A DNA stretch of 64,000 nt, from assembly GCF_003955665.1 (NCBI RefSeq), contig NZ_RXHU01000033.1, positions 16,598 through 80,597 of the forward strand, in the 5' to 3' direction. Every line of letters starts with the position of its first letter. Position 1 is the first letter of the stretch. Positions 53,617 to 61,683 of the stretch are shown in pieces. This DNA comes from Paenibacillus whitsoniae (lineage in GTDB: Bacteria > Bacillota > Bacilli > Paenibacillales > NBRC-103111). Below the pieces are notes generated by a model. The model was not told the origin of the DNA and made no database searches. It worked only from the letters and a program-made list of their open reading frames with translations. The position numbers and the translations under genes are program-made.

Positions 53617-54429
53617 ATGGAAATGAAGGCAGAAACAGCTTGGATCGAGCTGTGGCAAGGGAGCAATGAGTTTAGAAATATTCCGCATACCCACGAAAAC
53701 TGGATGCAGGTCACGCTTCCGGTCAAAGGTATGTGTTACTTTACACAAGAAGCGCGCAGCTATTCGCTGGGGCAGGGCAGCGGTCTGATTCAGCCGCCGG
53801 GGTCCAAGCACCATTTTCATCTAGGGGAACAAACCACTGTCATTATCCTCAAAGTACGCGAAAAAGGGCCTGGCGGCATGACGTCTATCCAGCCGCAATT
53901 TGCGGCAGGCGCGCACCATGATGTCCGGCAAACGTTCGATCCGAGCGCACTCGTCGGCCGCTTCCAGCAGTGGATGCTCGCGCTCATGCAGGGGCAGACG
54001 CTTGCCGACCCTCTCGCGATAGAGCACGTGGAGCAAGATGTCCTGGCGTATGTCGGCGACTGGCTCGGCGTAAGCTTGTCGGATTCTGTACCGGGAGCAG
54101 CGCCGATCGAGAGGGTTGATCCCCACATGCAGCGGGTGCTCGCCTATCTCCACGATTGCTACCAGCAGCCGGTCAGCGTCGATGAACTGGCTGCGCTGGC
54201 GCTGCAAAGCCGGTTTCATTTTATCCGTTCGTTTCGCAAAGCAACCGGCACCACGCCGTATCAATATTTGCTCGGCCTGCGTATCGAGGAAGCGAAGCGC
54301 AGACTCCGCCGCACGGAGACACCGATCGGCCAGATCAGCGCAGACTTGGGCTTTTCGAGCACGAGCCAGTTTCATCGGGCTTTTCTAAAAATGACGGGGG
54401 CTACGCCGCAGGGGTATCGGCAGGGGTAG
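53617..54429 (+). CDS. AraC-family regulator, divergent from the Fsr-like exporter
   Basis: A 270-residue AraC regulator. The N-terminal half is a cupin (FRNIPHTHENWMQVTLPVKG, GSGLIQPPGSKHHFHLGEQT), and the C-terminal domain has SVDELAALALQSRFHFIRSF and QISADLGFSSTSQFHRAFLK, TPQGYRQG. The long open frame begins at 52846, but the first 257 codons are antisense to the MFS gene. The ATG at 53617 has AGGTG six bases upstream; ATGs at 53611 and 53623 are alternatives. It probably controls the exporter across the divergent promoter region. Confidence 0.88.
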   Translation: MEMKAETAWIELWQGSNEFRNIPHTHENWMQVTLPVKGMCYFTQEARSYSLGQGSGLIQPPGSKHHFHLGEQTTVIILKVREKGPGGMTSIQPQFAAGAHHDVRQTFDPSALVGRFQQWMLALMQGQTLADPLAIEHVEQDVLAYVGDWLGVSLSDSVPGAAPIERVDPHMQRVLAYLHDCYQQPVSVDELAALALQSRFHFIRSFRKATGTTPYQYLLGLRIEEAKRRLRRTETPIGQISADLGFSSTSQFHRAFLKMTGATPQGYRQG

Positions 54430-54888
54430 GAGGGCTTGTACAGGCCGCTCCTCTCTTAAGCCAGTACCCTTTTTAGTACGAGCCTCTCAACCGCTCCCCC
54501 TCAAAGCGCGCGCATCGAACGAGTTTATAAAGAATCCCCATTGCCTCTTCGACGAGGCTGCAGATAGGAGAAGTTATTGCCCCTTTAGGCGAGAAGCTGC
54601 TTTTCCTACAACAAATTTAGAATAATAGCGGGATTCTGCGAAACATCCTGCATTTCATACAGGTAAATTGCCGCCTGTCTCCCCATTTTCGAGCAAAAAG
54701 CACTCCACGACGAAATTTTGCTGTAGGTTTTACATGATTTTCAGCAATTTGGGCATTTTCAAGAGAATTACCTGTAGTTTATGCAGGAAATGGAATATTA
54801 GGTCTCGTCACATCGGGGCGTCTCTACCTCACGTTCGTAAGACACATGTCGGGGGATCGGTGGGAAAACGGAAGTTCACGGATTTCCA
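54430..54888. other. Gene-free stretch with decayed hairpin repeats
   Basis: No supported gene between the AraC and EcfA2-EcfT genes. At 54600-54800 several short inverted repeats of the CCTGC type occur (CCTGCATTTCATACAGG, TTGCTGTAGGTTTTACATGA, CCTGTAGTTTATGCAGG), related to the set at 7020-7260. Confidence 0.6.
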
Positions 54889-54936
54889 CAAAAAAACTCC
54901 CTCGAGGTTCATCAGAACCAGCAAGGGAGTTTTTCT
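54889..54936. terminator. Bidirectional terminator at the end of the EcfA2-EcfT gene
   Basis: ACTCCCTCGAGGTTC pairs with GAACCAGCAAGGGAGT across ATCA (one bulge), with A-run before and T-run after. Confidence 0.85.
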
Positions 54937-54939
54937 TAT

Positions 54940-56616
54940 TTATGCGCGCACCACCCACAACACCACATACACCGCTACCGCCGCCACCGCCAGCAGCGTA
55001 TCCTTCCGCCGCCAGACCAGCGTGCTCCGCCGCCTCAGCAAATGCTTGCCGTCGATCCGCTTCAGCTCCATCGCGACGGTAAACTGCTCCGCCTTATGGA
55101 AGGCGGCGAGCAGCAGCGGCACGACCAGCGCGGGCAGATCGCGCAGCCGCACGGTGCCGGGCCTGACGGCGGCTTTGCCGCGGGCCCGTACGATCATGGC
55201 AAACTGCTGCCACTCCCGCAGGAGCAGCGGAATGAACCGAAAGAGAAGGGACACCGCCAGGGCGAACGAAGCGACCGGCAGTTTCACCTTATCGAGATAA
55301 CGCAGCGCCCAGGTCAGCCCCTGCACGAGCTGACCGAAAGGCGTCGACACCGCCAGCCACATCCCCGCCAAAAGCACGACGAACAGTCGTGCCAGCAGCA
55401 AGGCGGTGCTCCATCCGCTCGCGGTGTCATAGCCGATCGGCAGCGCGCCGCCGTCGCTGCCGGTGAACCGCACGCCTGCCAGCGCGACGGAGAACGCCAG
55501 GAAGAGGAGGTAGGCCACCGCCATCTTCCTCGCTCCGCGCAGCGCGCTGCGCGGCAGCCCGAGGCAGGCGCAGCCGAGGAGCCCTGCCGCCACCGCGAGG
55601 CCGCTCCACGTCCCCTGCTGCATCGTCCCTAGGACGAGCAGCAGGTAGAGGAGCCACTTCGCGCGCGGATCGCGCCGCAGCCACGCGGTCTGCGGCGGCT
55701 CCGCCGCTGCGGCTCCGCCAGCGCGCGCGGCGGCCGCTTCCGGCGCCTCCGCGGGCGGCGCCGCCGGACTAGCGCTGCTGCGCGAGCGCAGCGCAGCCGC
55801 AATCGCCTGCGCCGTGGCCGCAGGCGTAAGCCCCTCCGGCGCGATGGCGAGGCCATGCCGCGCCAAAGCCACGGCGGCCTCCGCGCAACTCGGGAGGCCC
55901 ACCCCCGCGCGCACCAGCACGTGCGGTGCGCGGCAGAGCGCCTCCGGCGAGCCGTCGAAGACCAGCTCGCCGGAGGCCAGCACCAGCACACGATCCGCCA
56001 GCGGCAGGAACGTGTCCAGGTCGTGCGTGGCGATGACCAATCCGCCACGGGTGCGCGCCCGCAGCGTGCGCAGCAGCTCGCGCACGGCCGCCGCCTCCAG
56101 GCCGGCGGTGGGCTCGTCCATGAGGAGCCAGTCCGGCTCCGTGGCGAACGTCGTCGCCAGTGCGAGGCGGCGCTGCTCCCCGCCGCTCAGCGCCAGCGGC
56201 GAGCGGTCGGGCGCAAAAACGCCGCGCGGGTCAAAGGCTGCGCAAGCGTCACCGATGCGGCGCTCCTGCTCGTTCGCGGCGAGCTTATAAGGCCGCAGCG
56301 AGTAGGCGAACTCCTGCCGGATGCTTCGGGCAAACAGCTGCGCCTCGGGAAACTGAAACGTCAAGCCAAGCCGGAGCAGAAGCTGCGGAGCCACCTTTCT
56401 TTGGTGCCAAAGCGATTCGCCATCCAGCAAGACCTCGCCCTCTTGGGGCTCAAGTAGCCCCGCCATCACCTGGAGCAATGTGGATTTACCCGATCCGGTA
56501 TGACCAATGACTAATGTTAAGGAATTGGGGTGAAGCGCAACGCTCACCGCATTCAGTAACCGCAACGCTGGGTTATCCGGTGCCGTCACCGACACCCGCT
56601 TCAGTGTTAAAGACAT
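54940..56616 (-). CDS. EcfA2-EcfT fusion: ECF transporter ATPase joined to transmembrane subunit
   Basis: A 558-residue protein with two parts. Residues 1-265 are an ABC ATPase: Walker A LVIGHTGSGKST, Q-loop LTFQFPEAQLF, signature ALSGGEQRR and Walker B WLLMDEPTAGLE. After an Ala/Pro-rich linker of about 50 residues, residues 317-558 are a CbiQ/EcfT membrane protein: it opens with WLRRDPRAKWLLYLLL, has about five helices, and ends with the coupling motifs IVRARGKA (about 475) and MELKRIDGK (about 517). ECF transporters usually have EcfA and EcfT as separate chains. It overlaps the EcfA1 stop by ten bases and serves the divergent BioY substrate component. Confidence 0.88.
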   Translation of the reverse strand: MSLTLKRVSVTAPDNPALRLLNAVSVALHPNSLTLVIGHTGSGKSTLLQVMAGLLEPQEGEVLLDGESLWHQRKVAPQLLLRLGLTFQFPEAQLFARSIRQEFAYSLRPYKLAANEQERRIGDACAAFDPRGVFAPDRSPLALSGGEQRRLALATTFATEPDWLLMDEPTAGLEAAAVRELLRTLRARTRGGLVIATHDLDTFLPLADRVLVLASGELVFDGSPEALCRAPHVLVRAGVGLPSCAEAAVALARHGLAIAPEGLTPAATAQAIAAALRSRSSASPAAPPAEAPEAAAARAGGAAAAEPPQTAWLRRDPRAKWLLYLLLVLGTMQQGTWSGLAVAAGLLGCACLGLPRSALRGARKMAVAYLLFLAFSVALAGVRFTGSDGGALPIGYDTASGWSTALLLARLFVVLLAGMWLAVSTPFGQLVQGLTWALRYLDKVKLPVASFALAVSLLFRFIPLLLREWQQFAMIVRARGKAAVRPGTVRLRDLPALVVPLLLAAFHKAEQFTVAMELKRIDGKHLLRRRSTLVWRRKDTLLAVAAVAVYVVLWVVRA

Positions 56617-57497
56617 GAGATCGCCTCCGCCAATTCGTCCATGGATAGGGGCAGCGCGGTCAGCGCAACCCCTTGCTCGCGCAAGTGCCGAACGGTTTGA
56701 ACCACAAAAGGTAGATCAAAGCCTAGCGCTTCACAGGGAGAAACCTCCCCCTCGCCATAGAAAAACAGATGCGGATCCCCGTCATACGTCACCCGCCCCT
56801 CGCCGAATCCGATGACACGGGTCGCTTCCGACGCTTCTTCCAGCCGATGCGTAATCCACACAATCGTCGTGCCTTGCCGATAAGCCTCGCGGACCGCCGC
56901 GAGGACATCCATCCGGGCCGCGGGGTCCAGCATCGCCGTCGCTTCATCACAGACGAGCAGCTTCGGCTTGGTCGCCAGTGCGACGGCCAGATTGAAAAGC
57001 TGCTTTTGCCCGCCGGAAAGCGTGAGCAGCGATCTTGAAGGCGAAATCTCCAAGCCTACGGCAGCCAGAACCTCCCGGTACCATGCGGCGCGCGCTTCTT
57101 CCGGCAAGGTCTGGGCATAGGGGATCCAATTCAGCTCATCCTCCACCGTATCGCCGATAAACTGTGCCTCCGGCAGTTGGAGTACGCCTTTCATCCCATT
57201 GTCCAAGCCTTCGTACCGTGCAACCGTTCCTTCAGAAATCGGGCTTAGGCCAAGCAGGACGCCGGCCAATGTGCTTTTGCCGCTGCCGTTGGGGCCCACC
57301 ACCGCAATCCATTCCTTCTCGTGAATAGCAAGGGATACGTCCGACCAGACGGGACGGCCCTCGCCCGTCTCAGTGCGATAGACGACCGAAGCCTTGTTCA
57401 GCTGAACGAAAGGTTCCCCTATCGACATATGTTCGTTCCTGGACGGTACGACTACAGATGATGTAGTGCCGCTTCGTGGATACTCTTTCCGATTCAC
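56607..57497 (-). CDS. ecfA1: EcfA1-like ECF transporter ATPase
   Basis: A 296-residue ATPase. Walker A is AVVGPNGSGKSTLAG, the Q-loop region is LQLPEAQFIGDTVEDE as in EcfA, the signature is LTLSGGQKQ, and Walker B is LLVCDEATAMLD with the catalytic Glu kept. Its C-terminal region is the usual EcfA extension. It pairs with the EcfA2 half of the downstream fusion. The start is a GTG at 57497 preceded by AAAGGAAC; a later ATG at MSIGEPF is an alternative. It is transcribed away from bioY, and the divergent region contains the BirA-type operator. Confidence 0.9.
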   Translation of the reverse strand: MNRKEYPRSGTTSSVVVPSRNEHMSIGEPFVQLNKASVVYRTETGEGRPVWSDVSLAIHEKEWIAVVGPNGSGKSTLAGVLLGLSPISEGTVARYEGLDNGMKGVLQLPEAQFIGDTVEDELNWIPYAQTLPEEARAAWYREVLAAVGLEISPSRSLLTLSGGQKQLFNLAVALATKPKLLVCDEATAMLDPAARMDVLAAVREAYRQGTTIVWITHRLEEASEATRVIGFGEGRVTYDGDPHLFFYGEGEVSPCEALGFDLPFVVQTVRHLREQGVALTALPLSMDELAEAISCL

Positions 57498-57526
57498 TCA
57501 AAAAGTTCCTTTCCTTTTCGAAACTT

Positions 57527-57578
57527 GTGTGCTATGATCTCCAATGTAAACCTAATTCGTTTTATTTTGGTTGACAAT
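57527..57578 (+). promoter_or_regulatory. bioY promoter with BirA-type operator
   Basis: An extended -10 (TGTGCTATGAT, TATGAT at 57533-57538) is followed by an inverted repeat AATGTAAACC (57543-57552) and GGTTGACAAT (57569-57578) separated by 16 bases. This matches the Firmicute biotin-repressor operator layout (TTGTTAACC-N14-16-GGTTAACAA). A repressor bound there would block transcription when biotin is plentiful. Confidence 0.75.
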
Positions 57579-57614
57579 AAGTTAACAATATCAGAAATAG
57601 GAGCGATCAACAAT

Positions 57615-58214
57615 ATGAAACTTACGTTACGCGGCATTGTTTTTAGTGCACTTTTTGCAGCTATTCTCGTTGTTTTCAGTTTTTTCAAAATTCCAATGGA
57701 ACCTGTGCCGATTACTTTGCAGACACTGGCGGTCATGTTGGCGGGCGGTTTGCTCGGCGCGCGGTACGGCTTTCTGAGCATGCTGCTCGTCGTCGTCCTG
57801 ACCGCGATCGGCTTCCCAATGCTGCACGGCAACGGCGGAATCGGCACTGTTCTGGGCCCTACAGGCGGCTTCATTATGATGTGGCCGCTATCCGCCCTGA
57901 TGATCGGTCTGCTTCTGCCCCGTATTCGGATGAATGGCGTTCTGGGGTATGTCGGAGCGTTCCTCGTGCTTGAAATTTTCGGTTCGCTCTTCGCCTATCC
58001 GCTGGGTGTAGGCTGGTTGATGTACAAAGTGCCGTCCTATACCTTCGCCAAAGCGATGGCGGCAGGCTGCTACCCTTTCCTCGTCGGCGATGCCATTAAA
58101 GCGGTTGCTGCTACCTTGATTATCGCGCCGATCCGCCAAGTGTTCCCGCCGCAGCGGCTCACCGGTTCTTCTTCTCATAGCGTCATTATAAAGAACGAAG
58201 CTTCTGCCGGCTAG
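57615..58214 (+). CDS. bioY: BioY biotin-binding substrate component of an ECF transporter
   Basis: A 199-residue membrane protein with six helices. Family motifs are LTLRGIVFSALFAAILVVFS, VPITLQTLAVMLAGGLLGAR (biotin-site region), GPTGGFIMMWPLSA and YPLGVGWLMY. BioY binds biotin with high affinity and works with EcfA and EcfT; both partners are encoded just upstream on the other strand. The start is the ATG at 57615; the open frame from 57525 runs through the operator and is not translated. The BirA-type operator confirms the biotin assignment. Confidence 0.93.
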   Translation: MKLTLRGIVFSALFAAILVVFSFFKIPMEPVPITLQTLAVMLAGGLLGARYGFLSMLLVVVLTAIGFPMLHGNGGIGTVLGPTGGFIMMWPLSALMIGLLLPRIRMNGVLGYVGAFLVLEIFGSLFAYPLGVGWLMYKVPSYTFAKAMAAGCYPFLVGDAIKAVAATLIIAPIRQVFPPQRLTGSSSHSVIIKNEASAG

Positions 58215-58536
58215 AGGCTGCCCGGTATCCTTAACATCCGCAGCCTAAACTGTAACGAAATTGAAATATTTCATTCATCTTCTTTTAATGAACACTGGCT
58301 ATAATAATAACCAACCCCCCTTTAAAATATAAAACTTAGACCCACGGCCCGTTGCTGTGGGTCTCTTTTTTTGTAAGCCCCGGCTGGCCTGCGAATCACA
58401 TAATTTCCCACAATGTTCAGACAAGATGTCCACAATCTTTCGGTACAGTAGGTGTTGTGAGGGAGATGCGCAAGGACAACCGAACAAGGCGCCTCCCCGC
58501 TAAACTATCCCCCTTATCGAAAGGAGCTTGACCCTC
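58215..58536. other. 322-base gap with a possible short transcript
   Basis: A TATAAT at 58300-58305 precedes a strong terminator at 58338-58372, leaving room for an RNA of only about 60 bases; no -35 box is convincing. No open frame is supported. The rest is the leader of the secreted protein gene. Confidence 0.4.
58338..58372 (+). terminator. Terminator downstream of bioY
   Basis: AGACCCAC and GTGGGTCT pair perfectly across an 11-base loop, followed by CTTTTTTT. Confidence 0.9.
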
Positions 58537-59364
58537 ATGAAATCTTGGAAAAAACGTACGCTGCAAGCCAGCCTGCTCGCTGTGATCGGAACGATGACCC
58601 TTGGCGCCGTAAGCGCCTCCGCAGCTGATAAATCCAGCGAAGCTCAGCCTGTCGCCACGGCTGCGCCTGCTCCGGCGGGTTTACAGACCGTGACATGGAC
58701 GTCGATCAAAGACGCAAGCGGCTCCGCAACTGTAAGCGCAGCGCCTGCGGCAACCATCGCGTTCCGCGCCGGCGGCTTTTCCGTGCTCAGTCAGCCAGCT
58801 TTGGAGCGGAGCTACTGGAAGCTGCTGGCCGCTACATATGCACCGGAAACGGCTGCAGATTGGAAAAAGGCTCTCGATGACCGCAAGCAAGTCGAAGCGC
58901 AATTGCCGAAGACAGCAACCTTTACCAAAGCCATTCCAGCACCGCTGTTGAAAGAAGGCAGTAACATCGAAGGTCAAGCGCTTGATGACACCGTTACATT
59001 GACGCCTGCGCCCGAGTCGCCGGATTCCGCGGAAGCGAAGCCTGTTGACTCCCTTCCCATCTTGTCTCCACTCCCGATTGCTGAAGGTGTGACCATCGTT
59101 ACTCGCGCTATACCAGCAGATGAGGCAAGTTCTCTCACCCAAGCACTCCCAGTTGAGGGGCTTCCCGCCGATGTTATAATGAAAGCGGAGCCTTCCGAAG
59201 AAGCGATTCGTCTCCAAAAGCTGGCTGAAGCCGTAGACGCGGACGATGCGACCGCCATTCAAAGCTTGCTGCCGCAGTTGCTGCAGGATTACATCAAACA
59301 AACCGATGAACTGCGCAGCATGGTGAAACATCTGCAATCGGAAAAACCTGCTGACAACGAATAG
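58537..59364 (+). CDS. Secreted protein of unknown function next to a two-component system
   Basis: A 275-residue exported protein that I do not recognise. A signal peptide (MKSWKKRTLQASLLAVIGTM, cleavage near ASAAD) is followed by an Ala/Pro-rich linker, a folded-looking region (FRAGGFSVLSQPALERSYWK, LLAATYAPETAADWKKALDD), a Pro/Ser-rich stretch and a C-terminal helix (IQSLLPQLLQDYIKQTDELR). AAAGGAG lies ten bases before the ATG at 58537; the TTG nine bases earlier is too close to it. It precedes the response regulator and kinase, with a weak hairpin in between, so it may be a partner, ligand or target of that system. Confidence 0.75.
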   Translation: MKSWKKRTLQASLLAVIGTMTLGAVSASAADKSSEAQPVATAAPAPAGLQTVTWTSIKDASGSATVSAAPAATIAFRAGGFSVLSQPALERSYWKLLAATYAPETAADWKKALDDRKQVEAQLPKTATFTKAIPAPLLKEGSNIEGQALDDTVTLTPAPESPDSAEAKPVDSLPILSPLPIAEGVTIVTRAIPADEASSLTQALPVEGLPADVIMKAEPSEEAIRLQKLAEAVDADDATAIQSLLPQLLQDYIKQTDELRSMVKHLQSEKPADNE

Positions 59365-59379
59365 CAGATACTGATGTGC

Positions 59380-59424
59380 ACAGTGGAACCAGCCTTCTTA
59401 TAAGGGGGCCGGCTCCACTTTTCC
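59380..59424 (+). terminator. Weak terminator-like hairpin before the response regulator
   Basis: GTGGAACCAGCC pairs imperfectly with GGCCGGCTCCAC, followed by TTTTCCC. Confidence 0.5.
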
Positions 59425-59453
59425 CTATTATTGAAAGGCAGGTGCCAACGGCC

Positions 59454-60149
59454 TTGTACCGTATTTTTTTAGTAGAAGATGAAGAGCATTTGAGAGGCTT
59501 GCTGGCCGCTTATTTGGAAAAAGAGGGGTGGCAGGTGCGCTCGTTCCCGGACGGCATTTCCGCGCGAGACGCGATTGCGGAGCGGCCGGACCTGTGGGTC
59601 CTCGATATTATGCTGCCAGGTGTGGACGGCTTTCAGCTTATTCGTGAAATCAAGGCCGATCTCCCCGGTATGCCGGTGATTTTCGTTTCCGCGCGCGATG
59701 CGGATATCGATCGCGTCATCGGGCTTGAGCTGGGCAGCGACGATTATATGCCCAAACCTTTCTTGCCGCGGGAGCTCGTCATTCGCGCGCGAAAGCTGCT
59801 GGAGCGCGTCTACGCCGGACAAGCCGCGGGTTCGGCTGCGCCGGTGGAGCAGCCCGTCAAGCTGCCAACGATCGCTTCGTATGCGATCGACGAGCCCGCC
59901 CGCTCCGTCAAAGACGGACAGGGCCAACCGCTCGAGCTGACGGCCAAGGAGTTCGAGCTGCTGCTGTATTTTTACCGGCATCTGGGGCAGGTTCTTGAAC
60001 GTGAGCAGGTGCTCAGCGCAGTATGGGGCGCGGATTATTTCGGCACGGATCGCGTGGTTGACGATTTGGTCAGGAGGCTGCGCCGCAAGCTGCCGGAGCT
60101 GCCTCTAGAAACCGTATACGGGTACGGGTATAGGATGGTGAAAGCATGA
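59454..60149 (+). CDS. OmpR/PhoB-family response regulator
   Basis: A 231-residue regulator. The receiver domain has YRIFLVEDEEHLRGLL (acidic pocket), the phospho-acceptor Asp51 in VLDIMLPGVDGF, and the conserved Lys in YMPKPFLPREL. The C-terminal winged helix has LELTAKEFELLLYFYR and VVDDLVRRLRRKL, VYGYGYRM. The start is ambiguous: TTG at 59454 gives the standard N-terminus, GTG at 59442 is the alternative. The stop overlaps the kinase ATG as ATGA, so the two are coupled. Likely targets are the adjacent secreted protein and itself, but no repeat sites were identified. Confidence 0.9.
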   Translation: MYRIFLVEDEEHLRGLLAAYLEKEGWQVRSFPDGISARDAIAERPDLWVLDIMLPGVDGFQLIREIKADLPGMPVIFVSARDADIDRVIGLELGSDDYMPKPFLPRELVIRARKLLERVYAGQAAGSAAPVEQPVKLPTIASYAIDEPARSVKDGQGQPLELTAKEFELLLYFYRHLGQVLEREQVLSAVWGADYFGTDRVVDDLVRRLRRKLPELPLETVYGYGYRMVKA

Positions 60150-61681
60150 GACTGCGGATCGGAAGCTGGCCGCTGGCCGTCAAATTGTGGGGCGCTTTTG
60201 CCGCGCTCACTATTGTCATTTTTGGGTCCTTGGCGATTCTTCTGCCTTGGACGTTAAAAGGTTTTTTTACCGAGCAATTGTACGACATTCTCTTGGATAC
60301 GCAACAAGGCATTCAGATCGAGGCAACGGCAAGCTTGGTCGCCGTGCCGAGCCTTACGCTGCCTGCGATTCCCTTGCAGACCCAGGCGTTGGAAGCCAAG
60401 CCGGTTGCCACTTTGGAAGCGCCACTTCTTCAGGAATGGGGCAGTGTTCAGCCTGCTCCCGTGTCAGCTAACAGCAGCGGTCTGGCACCTCAGGCTTCCG
60501 TCATCACCATTCAAAGCGGAACGACGGTCACTGGCCCTTCCATCCGTCACTTCATGATTCAGGGCTCAGCCGAAGCCGTCAATGCGGAACCCGCGGCTGC
60601 AGCAACCTTAACGGCCAGCACAAGCAGCTCGGAAGCTTTTGTCTCTGCAATGGAAAAGGACGCTTACGCACAGGTCCAACCCGTTGCCAAGTATACGCGC
60701 AGCATCGATGACCGCAGCATTTTTTATGTCATTCGAAAAGAGATGGTTCAAGGCACGCCCAGCTATCTGGTCTCCTATGCCTGGGGCAACTACCGCAACG
60801 ACCTGGTGATGACGATGTTCGTTCGGCTGATGATGATCATGGTCGTTCTGATCGTGCTGAGCTGGCTGCCATGCCTAGGCATCGCTCGGTATTTCACGCG
60901 TCCGCTCGTTCAAATGGAGCGGTTTGTCGGGCGAATGGCCAAACGGGACTGGCATGATCCAGTGGAAACCGGCCGCAAAGACGAGATCGGCCGCTTGGGC
61001 CGGGCCATTGAATCCATGCGGCAGCGGCTTGTCCGGCAGGACCGGGCGCAGCAGTTTTTTCTCCAGCATACGTCGCATGAGCTGAAAACGCCTGTCATGG
61101 TCATCCGCAGCTATGTGCAGTCGATTCAGGACGGCGTTTTTCCTAAGGGCACGCTCAGCGCGAGCCTCGATGTCATTATGAAGGAAGGCGAACGGCTGGA
61201 AAAGCGGATTCGCGATCTCCTGCTGCTCAACAAGCTGAACTATTTAACGGTGAAAGAGAAGCCGTTTGCAGCATTTGACCTGAAGGCGGTAGTCTGCGAT
61301 GTCGTGGAGCGGCTGCGTTATCGGAGACCTGAAGTCGCGTGGGAGTTGGACCTCGTGCCCTGCACGCTGGATGGGGATCAGGAACAGTGGAAAATCGCAC
61401 TCGAAAATTTGCTCGATAATCAGCTTCGCTACGCCGAAAGCCGTATCGGGGTCGTGCTCCGCGCCGAAGGCGGGCAATTGGAGGTCCGCATCTTCAACGA
61501 CGGTCCGCCGCTCGATGAGGCGATTCGCGACAGTCTGTTCGAACCATTCCGAACAGGAGGCGATGGGCAATTCGGGCTTGGTCTGGCCATCGTCAAACAA
61601 ATCATGGACCATCACGGGCTGGCGGTCGATGCTCAAAATAGAGAGAAAAACGGCGTAATCTTTACGATTACGCCGAGGTAA
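60146..61681 (+). CDS. Membrane sensor histidine kinase
   Basis: A 511-residue kinase. One helix at about residues 15-38, a low-complexity extracellular region of about 180 residues (rich in Ala, Ser, Pro and Thr; no recognised ligand fold), a second helix at about 230-250, HAMP (ARYFTRPLVQMERFVGRMAK), HisKA with phospho-acceptor His311 in QHTSHELKTPVMVI, and a HATPase domain (LENLLDNQLRYAES N-box; FNDGPPLDE G1; GGDGQFGLGLAIVKQI G2). It is the partner of the upstream regulator. Its last codons hold a hairpin that, on the other strand, is the terminator of the glycosyltransferase gene. Confidence 0.9.
   Translation: MRLRIGSWPLAVKLWGAFAALTIVIFGSLAILLPWTLKGFFTEQLYDILLDTQQGIQIEATASLVAVPSLTLPAIPLQTQALEAKPVATLEAPLLQEWGSVQPAPVSANSSGLAPQASVITIQSGTTVTGPSIRHFMIQGSAEAVNAEPAAAATLTASTSSSEAFVSAMEKDAYAQVQPVAKYTRSIDDRSIFYVIRKEMVQGTPSYLVSYAWGNYRNDLVMTMFVRLMMIMVVLIVLSWLPCLGIARYFTRPLVQMERFVGRMAKRDWHDPVETGRKDEIGRLGRAIESMRQRLVRQDRAQQFFLQHTSHELKTPVMVIRSYVQSIQDGVFPKGTLSASLDVIMKEGERLEKRIRDLLLLNKLNYLTVKEKPFAAFDLKAVVCDVVERLRYRRPEVAWELDLVPCTLDGDQEQWKIALENLLDNQLRYAESRIGVVLRAEGGQLEVRIFNDGPPLDEAIRDSLFEPFRTGGDGQFGLGLAIVKQIMDHHGLAVDAQNREKNGVIFTITPR
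61641..61675 (-). terminator. Glycosyltransferase-gene terminator embedded in the kinase 3' end
   Basis: CGGCGTAATC-TTTAC-GATTACGCCG is a perfect ten-base stem. On the minus strand it is followed by TTTTTCTCTC, nine bases past the glycosyltransferase stop. It encodes the last residues of the kinase on the plus strand. Confidence 0.85.
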
Positions 61682-61683
61682 TC

